DNA from: Anaerolineae bacterium
Lineage (GTDB): Bacteria > Chloroflexota > Anaerolineae > Aggregatilineales > Aggregatilineaceae
DNA: 64,000 nt
Direction of reading: 5' to 3'
NCBI GenBank assembly: GCA_016930015.1
Contig: JAFGHR010000059.1
Coordinates: 38,226 to 102,225 of the forward strand
Shown in pieces: positions 8,994 to 17,510 of this stretch. Under the pieces are notes generated by a model that was given only the letters and a program-made list of their open reading frames with translations, did not search any database and was not told where the DNA came from. The position numbers and the translations under genes are program-made. Position 1 is the stretch's first letter. Every line of letters starts with the position of its first letter.

Positions 8994-10097
8994 TCACGTC
9001 TCCCTGGTGGCGAGCCACTGCGATATCTGTTTTATCACAGTGCCCGGTGTAGTCTCTGCCGGGTCTAACCACGTGATGCCGTCATCGTGCCCGTAAAACC
9101 ATGTATACTGGCGGCGGACAAAGGCTCGCGTGTCGCGCCGGATGGCGGCGACGGCATCTTCAAAAGTGATTTTCCCTTCCAGATAGGGCCGCCACTGCCC
9201 GTAACCCAGCCCGCTCATGGCCGGACAATCCCAAGTATAGCCCCGATCGATTAATCTGCGCACTTCGTCGAGCAGACCGGCTTGCAGCATGTGATCGATG
9301 CGTGTATCGATGCGTTCATATAACACTTCTCGCGGGCAGGTTAGCCCCAACTGGAGAATGGTATAAGGGGGCGGCTGTTTGCGCTGGAGCACCGTGATTG
9401 GTGTGCCGGTTTCCATGTACACTTCAAGCGCCCGGATCACGCGCCGCACGTTGCGATAGTCGATGCGGTCGGCGGCGGCGGGATCATACTGGCGCAGGCG
9501 ATCATGCAGCGCCTGCGCGCCGTGTGTGTCCGCGTAGGTTTGCAACTCGGCGCGCCGGTCGGGGTTTGGCGGCACTTCGGGGATACCCCAGCCTTCGATC
9601 ACGGCGGTGAGGTATTGGCCCGTCCCGCCTACCAGCAGCGGCAGATCGCCGCGATTGTGCACATTTTCGATGGCTGAATAGGCCGCCCGCTGGTACTGGG
9701 CCAGGGTATATGTTTCGTCCGGTGTGACCACATCTATCAGGTGATGCGGCACCGCCGCACGCCCGGCGGGCGTAGGCTTGGCGGTGCCGATGTCCATGTA
9801 TTTGTATATCTGGCGGCTGTCGGCGCTGATGATTTCACCGTTGAGCGCTCGCGCAACCGGGATCGACAGCGTCGTTTTGCCGCACGCCGTCGGCCCCAGG
9901 ATCACGACCAGCGGAATCGGGGCCGTCCCGGTGGCTGGTTCCAACTCCGGCAGCGTGACCGGTTGGGTATCTTCATCGGCTACCGGCGGCTCCGTTATGA
10001 GGTCCGACACACGACCTGGCGTTAATTCGGGTGTTTGGACACCGGCGGCGCGCGGCTGTGATGCGCCGGGGTGGGCGCGGTTACCAGTCCACGGCAT
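8994..10097 (-). CDS. miaA: tRNA dimethylallyltransferase MiaA
   Basis: MiaA adds the isopentenyl group of DMAPP to A37 of tRNAs that read UNN codons. The P-loop is GPTACGKTTLSIPVA. It is followed by EIISADSRQIYKYMDIGTAKP, HLIDVVTPDETYTLAQYQ and LPLLVGGTGQYLTAVIEGW, all typical of the family. At 367 residues it is longer than usual (~300-320), because ~53 residues rich in Pro, Thr and Glu precede the P-loop strand. The ATG at 10097 has a near-perfect Shine-Dalgarno (GGAGGTGATC) 5 bases upstream, inside the end of yraN, so the extension is likely real. It overlaps yraN by 17 bases. Confidence 0.95.
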   Translation of the reverse strand: MPWTGNRAHPGASQPRAAGVQTPELTPGRVSDLITEPPVADEDTQPVTLPELEPATGTAPIPLVVILGPTACGKTTLSIPVARALNGEIISADSRQIYKYMDIGTAKPTPAGRAAVPHHLIDVVTPDETYTLAQYQRAAYSAIENVHNRGDLPLLVGGTGQYLTAVIEGWGIPEVPPNPDRRAELQTYADTHGAQALHDRLRQYDPAAADRIDYRNVRRVIRALEVYMETGTPITVLQRKQPPPYTILQLGLTCPREVLYERIDTRIDHMLQAGLLDEVRRLIDRGYTWDCPAMSGLGYGQWRPYLEGKITFEDAVAAIRRDTRAFVRRQYTWFYGHDDGITWLDPAETTPGTVIKQISQWLATRET

Positions 10098-10455
10098 CGG
10101 TGATCACCTCCATAACGAACGTGTGCCCATCAAAACCCACGGCGGCTACGTCGATGCGCCATGCAGCCGCGTCGAGATCATGTTCCGCTAAATAAGCCTC
10201 GGCCAGCCGCGCCAGCCGGGTTTGTTTGGCCGCGTTTACACTTTCCAGCGCGTGCGTAACCGCGTCATTGAGTGGGCCGCGCCGGGTGCGAACTTCCACA
10301 AAAACGATCGTGCCGCCGTGCTGCGCCACGATATCAAGTTCGCCGGATTCAGGATGGCGCCAGTTGCGGTCACGGATCACATAACCGGAGCGCTGCATCT
10401 GCGCGGCTACCCAGTTTTCGCCTTGTTGACCCAGTTTATGCCGTGCATCAGACAT
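10081..10455 (-). CDS. YraN/UPF0102 family nuclease-like protein
   Basis: The 124-residue protein begins with KLGQQGENWVAAQMQRSGY, the family's start. It then has GELDIVAQHGGTIVFVEVRTRRG, which carries the D...E-x-K-type restriction-endonuclease-like core (GELDIVA, then FVEVRTR). In many bacteria this small protein is encoded near rnhB or dprA; here it is first in an operon with miaA. Its role in DNA or RNA metabolism is not settled. The core motif has R where the usual K stands (VEVRTR rather than VEVKTR), a common variant. Confidence 0.85.
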   Translation of the reverse strand: MSDARHKLGQQGENWVAAQMQRSGYVIRDRNWRHPESGELDIVAQHGGTIVFVEVRTRRGPLNDAVTHALESVNAAKQTRLARLAEAYLAEHDLDAAAWRIDVAAVGFDGHTFVMEVITDAVDW

Positions 10456-10484
10456 GCTCGTTAGGCCATCGACTCATCGTTACC

Positions 10485-10514
10485 TTGCCAGGGTTTTTGA
10501 GATCATGCTACAAT
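10485..10514 (+). promoter_or_regulatory. Sigma70-type promoter for the cyclic-nucleotide-binding protein gene
   Basis: TTGCCA (10485-10490) and TACAAT (10509-10514) are 18 bases apart. Transcription would start near 10521, giving a leader of about 100 bases before the ATG at 10618. Confidence 0.55.
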
Positions 10515-10617
10515 GCCTGCCAGGATTGTAACGTATTTCCTTCAAGTGTCACGGTGATGGGAGCAGGCGCCGCTCACCGCTGGTTATGTGGGGTTGATCT
10601 CGGCTCAGGAGATGGTT

Positions 10618-11109
10618 ATGGCCATTACAAATGTGCTCAGACAGGCGGATATATTCTACGAGCTGACCTCAACCCAGCTTGAGCTGGTCGCGTCGATTTG
10701 TGAGGAAAAAGCCTACAACACCGGCGATCTGGTTTTTGCCGAAAATACGGCTGGCGACGAGTTGTATGTGATCGTAGAGGGTGAAATAGATATCGAAGTT
10801 GATCCGTCACTGGTTGACCAATCACGCAGCGATGGGCCACAAACAATTGCGACACTGCGGCGCGGACAGTCGTTTGGCGAGGTGGCATTAGTGGATCAGG
10901 GGCTGAGGTCGGCGGCGGCGCGCTGCGTGCGGCACAATACGCGGCTGCTGGTGATTCCACGCTATAAGTTGATGCTGCTGTGTGATACGTATCCCCAGCT
11001 TGGTTATCGCCTGATGCGCAACCTGGCGGCGGACCTGGCGATGAAAATCCGCAATACCGATTTGTTGATGCGCGAGCGGCTAACCTGGGCGCCAAAATCG
11101 CCCGACTAG
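10618..11109 (+). CDS. Cyclic nucleotide-binding domain protein
   Basis: The product is about 163 residues. I choose the ATG at 10618 because a CAGGAG Shine-Dalgarno (10606-10611) sits 6 bases before it; a GTG at 10588 would extend it by 10 residues. The whole protein is one cNMP-binding beta-roll. Blocks include AYNTGDLVFAENTAGDELYVIVEGEIDI and the phosphate-binding-cassette region GQSFGEVALVDQGLRSAAARC. The cassette keeps Gly-Glu and the Arg-Ser-Ala-Ala of true cAMP/cGMP binders. There is no helix-turn-helix, so it is not a Crp regulator on its own. It stands as a single gene with its own promoter and terminator and may act as a small sensor subunit. Confidence 0.8.
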   Translation: MAITNVLRQADIFYELTSTQLELVASICEEKAYNTGDLVFAENTAGDELYVIVEGEIDIEVDPSLVDQSRSDGPQTIATLRRGQSFGEVALVDQGLRSAAARCVRHNTRLLVIPRYKLMLLCDTYPQLGYRLMRNLAADLAMKIRNTDLLMRERLTWAPKSPD

Positions 11110-11137
11110 CGTCATAACCTGGTGGTAATGTATGGAG

Positions 11138-11169
11138 ACGCACGGACCCTCTTTTTCCGTGCGTTTTTT
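11138..11169 (+). terminator. Rho-independent terminator
   Basis: A perfect 9-base stem (ACGCACGGA 11138-11146 with TCCGTGCGT 11156-11164) runs straight into a T run. It ends the cyclic-nucleotide-binding gene and separates it from cinA. Confidence 0.85.
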
Positions 11170-11199
11170 CTTATGTGTCTGAACACGTGAGGAGGAACC

Positions 11200-12429
11200 A
11201 TGAACGCGGAAATCATCAGCATTGGCACCGAGCTGTTATTAGGTGAGATCGTGGACACAAACTCAACCTATATCGCGCGTGAACTGCGCGACATTGGCGT
11301 GAACATTTTTTATATCACCACGGTGGGCGATAACCTGGCACGTATCACCGAGGCGGTGCGTGCCAGCCTGGAACGGGCGGACGTGGTGATTACCACCGGC
11401 GGCGTCGGACCAACGGTTGACGATATGACTCGTCAGGCCGTGGCCGACGCTACTGATCGCACGCTCGAATTTCGCCCCGAACTGCTGGAAGAGATCGCAG
11501 AACGGTTTCGCCAGTTTGGGTCACGCATGAGCGAGAATAACCGGGTGCAGGCGTATATTCCGGAGGGCGCGATCCCGGTGTATAACCGCCTTGGCACGGC
11601 GCCGTGTTACATTGTCGAAGCAAAAAACGGCACGGTCATCAGTTTGCCCGGCGTCCCCCGCGAGATGAAAGATATCATGATCGCGACCGTGCTGCCCTAC
11701 CTGCGCGAACGGATGGGCGGCCTGGGGATCATCAAGGCGCGGATTTTGCGCTCGGCAGGGATCGGTGAAAGCAGCATTGACGCCAGGATCGGCGACCTGG
11801 AAACATGGAGCAATCCCACGGTGGGCCTGGCCGCCCATACCGGCCAGACCGATATTCGTATCACGGCGCGGGCGGATACCGAAAGCGAAGCTGATAGCCT
11901 GATCGCAAAGGCGGAGTCGATCATCCGTGAGCGGTTGGGGGATTTTGTGTATGGCACCGATCGTGAACGGCTGGAAGATGCGCTGGTGTCTGCCCTCCGT
12001 GATCAGGGCTGGACGCTTGCCGCGAGTTATAACGGCCCGTCGGCGACGTTCTTTAAAGACCGCATCGGTGGGGGTGATCAGGGGGGGCGCGACCTGATCG
12101 TGGTCGATATCGCCGATCATGACCTGGCTGATCTGCTGGATCGCCTGGGGCAGTCGGACGGTGATGGGGAACGACCGGTCACGGCTGACACTTACCGCGA
12201 CCTGTCACGCGCCGAAGCCCGGCGATTGCGCGAGGCCAGCGGTGCAGATGTGGCTCTCGCGATTGTGTCGCACATCGACGGCACCGGGATCACGGCGTCA
12301 ACGCCGTATAAGGAGCGCAGCCGCTCATACCAGTTTGGCGGCTCGGATACCGATGCGCCGGTGTGGGCGGTGACATGGGCTATGAGCATGGCATGGCAGC
12401 TTGTGCGGCAGGCCGGGCACCATTCATAA
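11200..12429 (+). CDS. cinA: CinA-like protein with degenerate deamidase domain
   Basis: The 409-residue protein has the CinA N-terminal molybdopterin-binding-like (COG1058) domain. It is clear from MNAEIISIGTELLLGEIVDT, TTGGVGPTVDDMT and ISLPGVPREM, and probably gives ADP-ribose pyrophosphatase-type activity. The C-terminal ~160 residues should be an NMN deamidase (PncC), whose hallmark is an ESCTGG motif with the catalytic Ser. Here the matching position reads LAASYNGPSATFF, so the motif is lost and the deamidase is likely inactive. A GAGGAGG Shine-Dalgarno precedes the ATG. The family call is firm; loss of deamidase activity is an inference. Confidence 0.88.
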   Translation: MNAEIISIGTELLLGEIVDTNSTYIARELRDIGVNIFYITTVGDNLARITEAVRASLERADVVITTGGVGPTVDDMTRQAVADATDRTLEFRPELLEEIAERFRQFGSRMSENNRVQAYIPEGAIPVYNRLGTAPCYIVEAKNGTVISLPGVPREMKDIMIATVLPYLRERMGGLGIIKARILRSAGIGESSIDARIGDLETWSNPTVGLAAHTGQTDIRITARADTESEADSLIAKAESIIRERLGDFVYGTDRERLEDALVSALRDQGWTLAASYNGPSATFFKDRIGGGDQGGRDLIVVDIADHDLADLLDRLGQSDGDGERPVTADTYRDLSRAEARRLREASGADVALAIVSHIDGTGITASTPYKERSRSYQFGGSDTDAPVWAVTWAMSMAWQLVRQAGHHS

Positions 12430-12499
12430 CCAACAATGGAACCAAATCATCACGCCGTTCGTCTTGATAGTGAGATTAAGCCCGAAACAGGAGGATAAG

Positions 12500-14290
12500 A
12501 TGAACCGCAGAACGCTTTGGTTGCTTGTTGGATTGTTAGCAGTTGTGGGGATTGTGGTGCTCGCGGTGGTGTTGGCGGGTTCCCGTGATTCGGATGATAG
12601 CGGCGGCGAAACTCAGCGCCAGGAAAAAGATGAACAGACAGCGCAAACCAGCACATTGAGCACACCTTCACCGCCGTCCACTATGACACAGGCGCTCATA
12701 GTACCTGGCGATGCTGATGCCGCTGACGAATTGGCATTCGCCGAGGAATACGTTGCCGACAGTGGCGTGGTCGATGGACTGCCCGCCGAACCGGCAGTGG
12801 ATGGGCAAGGGGCTGCCGCCAATGCGCCGGGTGCGGTATCGGCTACGGCGGTGGGCATGGTTCAGCCGCAGGGCACGCCCGCACCGGATACCGAGTCTGA
12901 GGGCACGCCTGTGCCGCCGGACGACATGTTTTTTGAGGATTACGGCGTTAACCCCTTCCTTGATACGGATGACGATCGTCTCAGCACGTTTGCGATGGAT
13001 GTAGACACGGCGTCGTATACGCTGGTACGCAGTTATTTGATGGACTACGAGCAGTTGCCGCCGCCGGAAGTTATCCGCTCCGAAGAGATGATCAACTATT
13101 TTGACGTGGACTATGAAAATCCGGGCGGCGATGACGCGTTTTCCATTAACCTGGACGCAGCACCGGCGCCGTTTGGTTACGAGGGGCATTACCTGCTGCG
13201 CGTGGGTTTGCAGGGACGTTACATTGCGCCCGAAGACCGTGATCCGGCCCTGCTGATCTTTGTGATCGATGTGTCGGGCAGCATGGATCGCGGCGATCGC
13301 CTGGAGTTGGTCAAAAAGGCGCTGGACCTGCTGGTCGGCGAACTGCGCGAAGATGACCGGGTGGGGATCGTGGTGTATTCCGAGAACAGCCGCGTCGTGC
13401 TCGACCCGACGCCCGCCAGCAATACCGACACGATACTCAACGCAATCCACGCGCTGCGTCCCGAAGGCAGCACCAACGTCGCCGATGGGCTGCGCCTGGC
13501 ATACGATCTCGCGCAGAAAAACCGCCGCGACGAGGGCATTACCCGGCTGGTTGTGCTCAGCGACGGTGTCGCCAACGTGGATGTTACCGGCCCGGATGAA
13601 ATCCTGAACCTGGTGCGCGACAGCGTGGAAGACGGGATCACGCTCAGCACGATCGGCTTTGGTATGGGCAACTTCAACGATGTGCTGATGGAACAGCTCG
13701 CCAACGACGGCAACGGCAATTATTACTATGTGGATACCCTGCGCGAAGCACGCCGTATCTTTGTGCACAACCTGACCGGCACGCTGCAAGTGATCGGGTA
13801 CGATGCCAAAGTCCAGGTTGATTTTGACCCGGCAGTGACCGATCGTTACCGTTTGATCGGGTACGAAAACCGGGCGATTGCGGACGAGGATTTCCGCGAC
13901 GATACGGTCGATGCGGGCGAGGTTGGCGCCGGGCACAGCATCACGGCGTTGTACGAACTGGCGCTCGAAGAGGGTGTGAGCGAGGGCGTAGTCGCAACCG
14001 TGTATATTCGTTACCAGGATGCCGATACGCGCGAAGTGGTCGAGGTCAGCCGCGATATCACGGTGGATGACCTGCTGCCCAGCATCGACGATGCCGCGCC
14101 GGACTTCCGCCTGCTGGCGGCGGCTGCCGAATTTTCCGAACTGCTGCGTGAAAGTTACTGGGCGCAGGACGGCTCATACGCTGCCGTGCTGGACCTGGCT
14201 AAACCACTGCTGGACGATATGCCCGGCAACGAGGAAGTCGCCGAATTTGTCGAACTCGTCCGGCTGGCGGGTCGTTACGTTGACCGCTAG
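12500..14290 (+). CDS. YfbK-like von Willebrand factor A domain protein, membrane anchored
   Basis: The product has 596 residues from the ATG at 12500, which has an AGGAGG Shine-Dalgarno at 12489; an earlier in-frame ATG lacks one. One N-terminal span (about 5-25) is followed by a ~120-residue linker rich in Thr, Pro, Ala and Glu. Then comes the vWF_A N-terminal module (DDRLSTFAMDVDTASYTLVR), the VWA domain with the metal-binding MIDAS start DVSGSMDRGD (~257), and a C-terminal DUF3520-like region. This domain order is that of YfbK and related proteins. It should sit outside the membrane and bind a partner through a divalent cation. A tandem repeat and terminator follow. Confidence 0.88.
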   Translation: MNRRTLWLLVGLLAVVGIVVLAVVLAGSRDSDDSGGETQRQEKDEQTAQTSTLSTPSPPSTMTQALIVPGDADAADELAFAEEYVADSGVVDGLPAEPAVDGQGAAANAPGAVSATAVGMVQPQGTPAPDTESEGTPVPPDDMFFEDYGVNPFLDTDDDRLSTFAMDVDTASYTLVRSYLMDYEQLPPPEVIRSEEMINYFDVDYENPGGDDAFSINLDAAPAPFGYEGHYLLRVGLQGRYIAPEDRDPALLIFVIDVSGSMDRGDRLELVKKALDLLVGELREDDRVGIVVYSENSRVVLDPTPASNTDTILNAIHALRPEGSTNVADGLRLAYDLAQKNRRDEGITRLVVLSDGVANVDVTGPDEILNLVRDSVEDGITLSTIGFGMGNFNDVLMEQLANDGNGNYYYVDTLREARRIFVHNLTGTLQVIGYDAKVQVDFDPAVTDRYRLIGYENRAIADEDFRDDTVDAGEVGAGHSITALYELALEEGVSEGVVATVYIRYQDADTREVVEVSRDITVDDLLPSIDDAAPDFRLLAAAAEFSELLRESYWAQDGSYAAVLDLAKPLLDDMPGNEEVAEFVELVRLAGRYVDR

Positions 14291-14295
14291 GGCAT

Positions 14296-14346
14296 AACCC
14301 GTTCAGGCTTGAACGAACCCGTTCAGGCTTGAACGAACCCGTTCAA
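14296..14346. repeat. Tandem palindromic repeat, about 2.5 copies of 20 bases
   Basis: The unit AACCCGTTCAGGCTTGAACG occurs twice in a row, followed by AACCCGTTCAA. Each unit holds the inverted repeat CGTTCA-GGCT-TGAACG and can fold into a small hairpin. It lies 6 bases after the VWA gene stop and directly before the terminator. Confidence 0.85.
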
Positions 14347-14347
14347 G

Positions 14348-14374
14348 AGGGGCAGCGCGCACTGTCCCTTTTTT
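14348..14374 (+). terminator. Rho-independent terminator
   Basis: AGGGGCAG (14348-14355) pairs with CTGTCCCT (14362-14369) with one G-T wobble and is followed by a T run. It ends the VWA gene. Confidence 0.75.
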
Positions 14375-14388
14375 GTCATGCTGCCCGG

Positions 14389-14859
14389 TTATTCCGCCTG
14401 TTCGTTCTGTTCGTCCACAAAATTCGCGGCCAGCGCGTTAACGTCGCGGTAGGCGTCATTCATCAGTTGGCCGTGTATGGCCGCGTTGTCGATATCTTTT
14501 ACGCCGGTGAACAACAGCACGATCAACGTTTCGCTGAGCACCTCGGATATGCCATCCGCGATTTCGACGCCCAGCGCACACCGTGGAAAATCGGCTTTGC
14601 CGCGCGCCAGCCAATCCACGTACAGGTCGTTGGCGTCATTCAGAACACCGTCATAATTGCCGGTCCGGTTGAGCCTGGTGACGTCCGCGCGAATGTCTTT
14701 AAGCGGCACAAGGTACAGGAAGATGCCGAGCGCGATCTGATCGTTGTCTGCCTGTTCACAGGGCGGAATAGCGCGGTTGTCACCGGGTGACTGGGCGGCG
14801 GCGGGCGCATAGGCTGCCAGCAGCATAACGATCAGGGCGCACACGATCACTTTATGCAT
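14389..14859 (-). CDS. Small secreted protein of unknown function
   Basis: The 156-residue protein begins with a clear signal peptide (MHKVIVCALIVMLLAAYAPAAAQS, cleavage after AAA or AQS). The mature part is helical and acidic, with three cysteines if those in CEQADND, FPRCALGVE and the signal are counted. I recognise no family. It stands alone, convergent with the VWA gene and divergent from the PyrE-like gene. Confidence 0.6.
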   Translation of the reverse strand: MHKVIVCALIVMLLAAYAPAAAQSPGDNRAIPPCEQADNDQIALGIFLYLVPLKDIRADVTRLNRTGNYDGVLNDANDLYVDWLARGKADFPRCALGVEIADGISEVLSETLIVLLFTGVKDIDNAAIHGQLMNDAYRDVNALAANFVDEQNEQAE

Positions 14860-14902
14860 GGTCGGTTTCCTTTTTATGATACGCTAGACAGCAGTACTAT
14901 GG

Positions 14903-14923
14903 GACGGGTTAACATGGCCCGTC
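14903..14923. other. Short hairpin between divergent genes
   Basis: GACGGG (14903-14908) and CCCGTC (14918-14923) form a 6-base stem with a 9-base loop, between the secreted-protein gene and the PyrE-like gene. It could be an operator or a leader hairpin; there is no T run. Confidence 0.35.
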
Positions 14924-14953
14924 TGCCTGTCATTTTATCCGAAATGAGGTGGT

Positions 14954-15589
14954 ATGTCTGGCTCGTCCCTGTCTGACTCAACACCAACTGGCACCCACGC
15001 CCTGATTTTGGCGCTGGCAAACGTCGGATTGATCCAGTTTGGCCGGTATGTGCAGCCCGATCACACAGTGTGGCCGGTTGCCGTAAATTTGCGCTGGCTG
15101 CCATCATATCCTGACCTGCTGCGCACGGTCGCGGGGGCATTGGAGCCGCTGCTGCTGAGTACCGATGCCGACCGCGTGCTGACCACGGCGGACGCGATCC
15201 CGCTGGGTGTGGCGCTGAGCTTGCGCACCGGGCGGCCTATGGTCTATCCCTACGGTGATGTCCGTGATTACACGGCGGCGTATGTCATCGAAGGGGCGTA
15301 TGATGTCGGGCATCCAACCGTGCTGCTGTCGGATGTGCTGATCGATGCGGCGCAGGCTAAGGCGATTACGGCTCTGGCCCGGCGCGTTGGGTTGGATATT
15401 CACAGCGTGCTGGCGGTGATCGATCTGGGGTTGGGGGCCGATCGGGCGCTGCGCGCAAGCGGGTACGCGGTATCCAGCGTGCTGGCGCTGCGTGACGCTC
15501 TGCCGGTGCTGCACGCGCACGACCTGCTGACATCTTCCATGCAGACAGCGGCAGAGGTCTGGTTAGACGGGTATGGTGAAAACGATTGA
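14954..15589 (+). CDS. Orotate phosphoribosyltransferase-like (PyrE-like) protein
   Basis: The 211-residue protein follows the fold order of type I phosphoribosyltransferases. The stretch TTADAIPLGVALSLRTGRPMVYPY corresponds to the substrate/PPi loop region, and HPTVLLSDVLIDAAQAKAITAL to the PRPP-binding loop. In true PyrE this loop reads like VVDDVITTG; here it is LSDVLIDAA, so the first Asp and the Thr-Gly end are changed. The Lys-rich loop is also absent. It may be a regulatory or inactive relative of PyrE. The ATG has a GAGG sequence 4 bases upstream. No other pyrimidine gene is near. Confidence 0.65.
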   Translation: MSGSSLSDSTPTGTHALILALANVGLIQFGRYVQPDHTVWPVAVNLRWLPSYPDLLRTVAGALEPLLLSTDADRVLTTADAIPLGVALSLRTGRPMVYPYGDVRDYTAAYVIEGAYDVGHPTVLLSDVLIDAAQAKAITALARRVGLDIHSVLAVIDLGLGADRALRASGYAVSSVLALRDALPVLHAHDLLTSSMQTAAEVWLDGYGEND

Positions 15590-15609
15590 GTTATGCCGGT
15601 TGGAACCTG

Positions 15610-16875
15610 CTAATCGAAGCCGGGAACCGGTGTGATCTGTGCGGCAGCGCGTTGTTCGTAAGGCCGGACGCGCAGCGTTATGACAAAGCCGAGAAGGCCC
15701 AGACCCATAGCGACGATGGCCGTGACCACGAACAACTGGCTGAAGTCGTTCCCGTCGATTAATCCAGAAAAAACCTGGGCGTAGGTGCCAACACCGCCGT
15801 CAAAACTGGTGTACGCAATCGCCGCCGCAGACCCGCGCAGAGCCGGTGACACGACATCCTGAGACAGCGCGTCGGCCATGCCGCGCGTGATACCCCAACC
15901 CGCCGATATCGCCACAATCGCCAGATAGGCGCTGGCCGTATTGTTGGCCCGGCTGAGTGTGTAAATGCCGATCGCAGCCAGGATCAAGCCCGGAATGATG
16001 ATCGGCTGGCGTCCGATGCGGTCGGAAAGCTGCCCGGCCAGGGGTTCGATGATGGTGTCGGTCAGCGCCCAGATGCTTAAGCCCATCCCCAGCGCGATCG
16101 AAGACAGCAGCTTCGGCGCATCCTCATATAGATCGTTACGTTCGGCCAGCAGCGGGTAAAACGTGTACATGAGGGTCAGGATCGAGGCCATACCGAGCAT
16201 GATCATGCTGGTGGCCCAAGTGCCGCGCTCAGCAAGCGTGGCCTTAAGATCACGACCGATGTGTTGCCCGGTTGGGGCGGTGGGGGGATCGGCTGGCAGC
16301 ATCAGCGTGACGACAAAAGCGATAACCAGCAGGATACCGTTGAGCACAAACACGGCGTGGAAGCCGAGCGCATTTTTGATCCCTTCGCCCAGCAGCGGGC
16401 TGAATATCGTGGCGAATGAAAAGGCCGCGTTATAGATACCCATGGCTTCACCCCGGCGCGGTGCCGGGGCGAGGTCGGTGGATAGTGCTTTTCCGGCTGT
16501 CGTAAAAATGCCGAGGCCAAGCCCGATCAATAGACGCGAGAGCAGGAACAGGAGGAGCGTTTGGCTGAAGATAAGCATGGCGCCGGACACAACGCCCAGC
16601 ACGGCACCGATCACCAGCAGGCGCCGCCGCCCGTACCGGTCTGACAGGACACCAGACGGAATCCGGGTGAAAACGGCAGCGAGCGCAACCGCCAGGGTAG
16701 ACGTACCCACCCACCGTTCGGCCTGGTTGAGTTCGTCGGTGATGTAAAGCGGGCCAATCGGGATCATGATCGTCATGCCCATGGCGAACATCACGGTTGC
16801 CAGCAGGATGGTGTAAAACGAACGTGGCAGCCGGTTCTGTGCCGGGCGTGATTCTGGTGTGGATTGTGAGCGCAA
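15610..16875 (-). CDS. MFS transporter, drug-efflux type
   Basis: The 421-residue protein has 12 predicted spans. It carries the MFS motif A between spans 2 and 3 (GVLSDRYGRRRLLVIGAVLG), with a second copy between spans 8 and 9 (GQLSDRIGRQPIIIPGLIL). Such a layout is typical of the DHA1-type exporters (TetA/MdtG-like). The start codon is preceded by weak Shine-Dalgarno sequence. The gene lies 50 bases downstream of the GNAT gene on the same strand. Substrate unknown. Confidence 0.85.
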   Translation of the reverse strand: MRSQSTPESRPAQNRLPRSFYTILLATVMFAMGMTIMIPIGPLYITDELNQAERWVGTSTLAVALAAVFTRIPSGVLSDRYGRRRLLVIGAVLGVVSGAMLIFSQTLLLFLLSRLLIGLGLGIFTTAGKALSTDLAPAPRRGEAMGIYNAAFSFATIFSPLLGEGIKNALGFHAVFVLNGILLVIAFVVTLMLPADPPTAPTGQHIGRDLKATLAERGTWATSMIMLGMASILTLMYTFYPLLAERNDLYEDAPKLLSSIALGMGLSIWALTDTIIEPLAGQLSDRIGRQPIIIPGLILAAIGIYTLSRANNTASAYLAIVAISAGWGITRGMADALSQDVVSPALRGSAAAIAYTSFDGGVGTYAQVFSGLIDGNDFSQLFVVTAIVAMGLGLLGFVITLRVRPYEQRAAAQITPVPGFD

Positions 16876-16925
16876 AGGTCCCTCACTGTTTGTGTAGTGG
16901 CGCGAACGGGTGATTGATATCGGTG

Positions 16926-17510
16926 TTACGAGTGCGCTTCGGCGGTATATTGGCGCAGTTCGTAGGCGGCTTTAGTCAGCAGCATGGTTTGGAATTCGCC
17001 ATTGGCCCACACGTGTTCGACCACAAAACCGACTTTTTTTGCCATGTGAATCGCGCCGGAATTGTCACGGCGTGTGTCCAGACGCACCGCGTTACACTCG
17101 CTGCTGGCGAACAGCACTTTGGCGTAACTCTCGACTGCTTCGCTGCCATAACCTCGTCCCCATAGGGTGGTTTCGCCGATCGCCAGGGCGATATCCACGC
17201 AGCCGGGGCGGTCATCACAGGCAATGTAAAACTCACCGATCGGTTTTTCTTTTGGCTCGCGCAAGCAGATCACAAAATGGGTGGCATAAGCCTGTCCATC
17301 TACATAACGCCGCAGCCAGTCTTCCATGTCGCTGTCGTCGTACTGCATCCCGTCCGGGTTGCCGTCAGGCGCCATGACGGCGGGGTCGTTCCACCATTTT
17401 TGCAAGCAGGATGCATCTTTTCGTTTTGTCGGACGGATGATCAAACGGTCACTGACTACGTGCTGTGGAAGTGGAGGGAGATCGTTTGGTACTTGGTTAG
17501 TCATCATCAT
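16926..17510 (-). CDS. GNAT-family N-acetyltransferase (RimJ/RimL-like)
   Basis: The 194-residue protein begins with [21 protein letters not shown], then [42 protein letters not shown] and [17 protein letters not shown]. This is the RimJ-like layout, with the acetyl-CoA loop (Q/R)-x-x-G-x-G as RGYGSEA. The start lies within the last codons of lepA: the four Asp codons of LepA (GATGATGATGAC) supply overlapping ATG starts, and the AAGGTTGG just upstream can serve as Shine-Dalgarno. It is thus coupled to lepA. The acceptor (a protein N-terminus or a small molecule) is unknown. Confidence 0.85.
   Translation of the reverse strand: MMMTNQVPNDLPPLPQHVVSDRLIIRPTKRKDASCLQKWWNDPAVMAPDGNPDGMQYDDSDMEDWLRRYVDGQAYATHFVICLREPKEKPIGEFYIACDDRPGCVDIALAIGETTLWGRGYGSEAVESYAKVLFASSECNAVRLDTRRDNSGAIHMAKKVGFVVEHVWANGEFQTMLLTKAAYELRQYTAEAHS

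Noticed and set aside
12668..13936. A 422-codon antisense frame within the VWA gene
   Set aside because: The VWA protein on the plus strand is complete with motifs and Shine-Dalgarno. The antisense frame has His/Arg/Val-rich shadow composition. The same applies to the 541-codon and 353-codon antisense frames within rpoC.
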